This document shows positions 14,257 to 16,356 of a DNA stretch of 16,356 bases, in pieces. Origin of the DNA: Bacteroidales bacterium (GTDB lineage Bacteria > Bacteroidota > Bacteroidia > Bacteroidales > WCHB1-69); NCBI GenBank assembly GCA_012519525.1, contig JAAYQB010000079.1, forward strand, positions 1 to 16,356. The letters are read 5' to 3'. The position numbers were made by a program, and so were the translations under genes. Position 1 is the first letter of the stretch. The number at the start of each line of letters is the position of its first letter. A model generated the notes under the pieces. The model was not told where the DNA came from. It did no database searches and saw nothing but the letters and a program-made list of their open reading frames with translations.

Positions 14257-14874
14257 TTATTTTTTAAGCAGTTCTTTTGGTGCGCAAGCGTGAGTTACGA
14301 CAAGTGTTACTTTATTTTTTGCAGTATTAAGAATGCTATCCATTTTGGCAATGACAGCCATGGATTCGGTAGAAGCAAAGAAAAACCAATCAACAAACAA
14401 ATAATAGTCGGATTTTGGAAGCATGGATTCATCAAGCACCGTATCATTTAATAGAAAGATATTGTCTTTTCTAAGAAATTGATGCAGCGATATTCGTTTA
14501 ACAATCGATGCTTTATTGTTTACGATTTTTATTCTATAAAGAGGCTGACGATCAACAGAATCTCTGATTAAACAATTTAGAATGAATTGAGGCAATAAAC
14601 CGTAGCAGCTCGGTGCTATAATTTCTTTTCCTTTAGAATCAAAACACTTCACGTTGGGAAGAGGAAATACGATTGAATCTTGCGTTCTATTATAATATGT
14701 TAAAATGGAAACTTTGTCAAATCCAATATATGAAGCTGTAAATTCACAAATTTCATTTTCTTTTTTAACTTGTATACTATCGAAATCAAGAGGTTTGCTA
14801 GCAATATTGTTATCCATATTGTTAGTACAAGATAAAGAAAAAATTAGCAGTAAAAGAAGCCAAGGATATTTCAT
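14257..14874 (-). CDS. Lipoprotein of unknown function
   Basis: A 205-residue protein with a lipoprotein signal peptide: charged start, hydrophobic core LLLLLIFSLS and lipidated Cys16. The mature part has no membrane segment and no motif I recognise. It contains four further cysteines (in EICEF, VKCFD, PSCYG and LNCLI) plus one near the end (THACAP), so disulfides are possible. The residues after Cys16 (TNNMDNN) are not a strong surface-export signal, so a periplasmic-facing location is as likely. A -7-type promoter box lies 65 nt upstream, so it probably has its own promoter rather than depending on the thioredoxin-like gene 137 nt upstream. Confidence 0.7.
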   Translation of the reverse strand: MKYPWLLLLLIFSLSCTNNMDNNIASKPLDFDSIQVKKENEICEFTASYIGFDKVSILTYYNRTQDSIVFPLPNVKCFDSKGKEIIAPSCYGLLPQFILNCLIRDSVDRQPLYRIKIVNNKASIVKRISLHQFLRKDNIFLLNDTVLDESMLPKSDYYLFVDWFFFASTESMAVIAKMDSILNTAKNKVTLVVTHACAPKELLKK

Positions 14875-14939
14875 ATTGTTAATATTTTAAAGCGATTTAA
14901 TTAATCAGAAGTTTTTTTTAATTTGCGATTTTCATTTTG

Positions 14940-14947
14940 CAAAAATA
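14940..14947 (-). promoter_or_regulatory. -7 box (TATTTTTG) of the unknown lipoprotein gene
   Basis: The minus strand reads TATTTTTGC 65 nt before the ATG at 14874, with a TTG 14 nt further upstream. The spacing is shorter than the usual -33/-7 distance, so the call rests on the -7 match and position. Confidence 0.4.
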
Positions 14948-15011
14948 ATATTTTTTTTAATCAAATAATAATTTTATTAAAAAAAACTTTAACTGCTCTC
15001 ATTTTATTTTT

Positions 15012-15548
15012 TTAATTAATTCTTTTAATAATATAATCAATTTTATCTTGTATTCCAGTGGGATTTATCTCTATAACAGTATCAATACGATTATTATTTA
15101 AAGCAATAAAACCACTGTATTGAAAAAAACCTAAATCTCTAAAATCATCCGTATAGTCGAAAATAATATTTTTAGCCGTGTCCGATAAGAAACAGGATAT
15201 ATCAATACCTTGACCATAAGAATTAATAATTAACAAAGTGTTTTTTTTATTTATAAAATGTTGACTTGCCATATCTGAAAAAAAAGATTGACAGTTAGGG
15301 CAGCCTTTTTCTGTTATATAAACTACATATTTTATTGATTCTATATGAATACTATCGGAAATTGCATGTAAATATTCCTTTAAATCATCGTACTTATTAC
15401 ATTGACTCGTATTGTTTTTGCTGTCATTTGAACTACAGCTGATAAATAAGATAATAAATAAAACAAATAACTTATTTACTGATTTTAAATACCGAAAATT
15501 TAACTTTTTTAACAGAATCATACTCTTTTTTAGTGCTTGAATTTTCAA
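15012..15548 (-). CDS. Thioredoxin-fold lipoprotein with CPNC motif
   Basis: Up to 178 residues. A lipoprotein signal LFVLFIILFISC ends at Cys38. The mature part has YVVYITEKGCPNCQSFF (74-90), a beta-strand followed by a CxxC redox pair (Cys83, Cys86), as in thioredoxin-like proteins. The rest is short for a full thioredoxin fold and has no clear cis-Pro loop, so the call is by motif. A role in periplasmic thiol-disulfide exchange is inference. The start is uncertain: ATG at 15548 overlaps the upstream gene by 77 nt, and ATG at 15521 by 50 nt. No start codon closer to the hydrophobic core exists, so a long overlap is unavoidable and points to translational coupling with the DUF4221-like gene. 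Confidence 0.65.
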   Translation of the reverse strand: MKIQALKKSMILLKKLNFRYLKSVNKLFVLFIILFISCSSNDSKNNTSQCNKYDDLKEYLHAISDSIHIESIKYVVYITEKGCPNCQSFFSDMASQHFINKKNTLLIINSYGQGIDISCFLSDTAKNIIFDYTDDFRDLGFFQYSGFIALNNNRIDTVIEINPTGIQDKIDYIIKRIN

Positions 15549-16356
15549 TTAATATGCCTTTTGATGTAATAATAAAATTATTGGGATCGTATATGTTTGA
15601 TTCAAAGTATTGTTCGTTTAGCTTTTTGAAGTCTTTATCATAAATATGTATTGAAAAAGCTCTATGCGGACCTCTTATTTTAGCATTTTCGCTCACTTCA
15701 TGCAATGTAATAACATAATATAGGTCATTTACTTTATCATATTCGATTTTTTTTATGTTTGCTTTTGTTTGAAGGATAACATTATGATATTCGTAAGTTG
15801 AATCACTTCCTACTTTCAAAAAAGTATTTCGTAAAGAGGTATAGGCTGATTTCACATAAAATTCCTTTTCTAATTGTAAAGTATTCGGATTTATGATTAG
15901 AATTTTGTTGGAATAAGAGCTGAAAACAAACAATTTATTATTGATAAAGCAATAATTTGCACTTCCGGGTCCATAATGATTTATGTCGGTGAATTTGTAA
16001 TATAAACTATCTGCTCCTAATCTATTTTTGTTGTCTTTGATGTTAAATGCCAAGAAATAAGGTGCAGAATAGCGATTGTTATTAACATATTTTTCGCATT
16101 CGTACTTGTTTGTAGGGGCTAGTTCGTTTTTAAGAAATAGTCTGTCATAATGAAGATATAATATATTATCGTTGATTACGTTACCGTAGCGAGAAACATC
16201 AATTTCGAATTCGTCATTAATGGGTGTAGTAATTATAGTATCCAAAAATATTTCTTTCCAACAACTACCTTCTTTATTTAGAAAGAAAATCCTATTGAGA
16301 TAATTGTAATTAGTTGTTAAAATAATAGTATCCAAATCAACCAAAATAAGCCTATT
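15472..16356 (-). CDS. Beta-propeller-like protein, possibly DUF4221 (5' end outside window)
   Basis: The frame is open to the window edge, so the N-terminus, where a lipoprotein signal would be expected, is missing; a TTG at 16344 is only an internal codon. The visible 294 residues contain repeated blade-like units, for example NYCFINNKLFVFSSYSNK followed by ILIINPNTLQLEKEFYV, and later FSIHIYDKDFKKLNEQYF. This pattern fits the exported 6-bladed beta-propeller/DUF4221 proteins common in Bacteroidota. The function of that group is unknown to me. No catalytic motif is seen. It shares an overlap of at least 50 nt with the CPNC lipoprotein gene, a pairing of propeller and thioredoxin-like protein. 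Confidence 0.5.
   Translation of the reverse strand, partial: NRLILVDLDTIILTTNYNYLNRIFFLNKEGSCWKEIFLDTIITTPINDEFEIDVSRYGNVINDNILYLHYDRLFLKNELAPTNKYECEKYVNNNRYSAPYFLAFNIKDNKNRLGADSLYYKFTDINHYGPGSANYCFINNKLFVFSSYSNKILIINPNTLQLEKEFYVKSAYTSLRNTFLKVGSDSTYEYHNVILQTKANIKKIEYDKVNDLYYVITLHEVSENAKIRGPHRAFSIHIYDKDFKKLNEQYFESNIYDPNNFIITSKGILIENSSTKKEYDSVKKVKFSVFKISK

Overview
The window looks like an AT-rich Bacteroidota chromosome, most likely an anaerobic member of the Bacteroidales. The evidence is the low GC content, the TAnnTTTG-type promoter boxes, lipoproteins with acidic residues after the lipobox cysteine, a FISUMP-domain protein, a probable DUF4221-like protein, and a two-subunit 2-oxoacid:ferredoxin oxidoreductase of the kind that replaces 2-oxoacid dehydrogenases in anaerobes. 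No tRNA, rRNA, CRISPR array or intact transposase was seen.

Layout. (1) Positions 1-3327, plus strand: the 3' end of an unknown gene, a DUF6994-type protein, a VanW-family protein and a GT-C (ArnT/PMT-like) membrane glycosyltransferase. The first gene prefers GAC for Asp, unlike the korB gene later in the window, so this end may be accessory DNA. (2) Positions 3448-7363, minus strand: a probable operon read rhomboid protease -> S41 C-terminal processing peptidase -> O-antigen ligase/polymerase-like membrane protein, with a promoter-like box 27 nt before the rhomboid gene. (3) Positions 7552-8933, plus strand: a secreted formylglycine-generating-enzyme-like (SUMF1-fold) protein followed 5 nt later by a small single-HKD phospholipase-D-like protein with a C-terminal cysteine cluster. 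(4) Positions 8980-12913, minus strand: korA-korB (2-oxoacid:ferredoxin oxidoreductase), then a strong hairpin, then a class I mannose-6-phosphate isomerase. (5) Positions 13237-16356, minus strand: four envelope genes, namely a DUF4221/beta-propeller-like protein (cut by the window edge), a thioredoxin-fold CPNC lipoprotein, an unknown lipoprotein and a surface-type FISUMP lipoprotein ending in a clear terminator.

How the genes fit together. Region 2 and the glycosyltransferase of region 1 concern the cell envelope and surface glycans. ManA supplies the mannose/fructose-6-phosphate interconversion that can feed such glycans. KorAB belongs to central anaerobic carbon metabolism. Regions 3 and 5 encode exported proteins, two of them with folds related to C-type lectins (SUMF1-like and FISUMP).

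Most of the window is ordinary. The observations most worth following up are: the C-terminus of the SUMF1-like protein, which resembles the variable region of a diversity-generating retroelement (no reverse transcriptase is visible here); its lost first catalytic cysteine; its pairing with the HKD protein; an imperfect ~100-nt inverted repeat between convergent genes at 3337-3439; tandem hairpins between korB and manA; and a solitary IS-end-like sequence near 13193.
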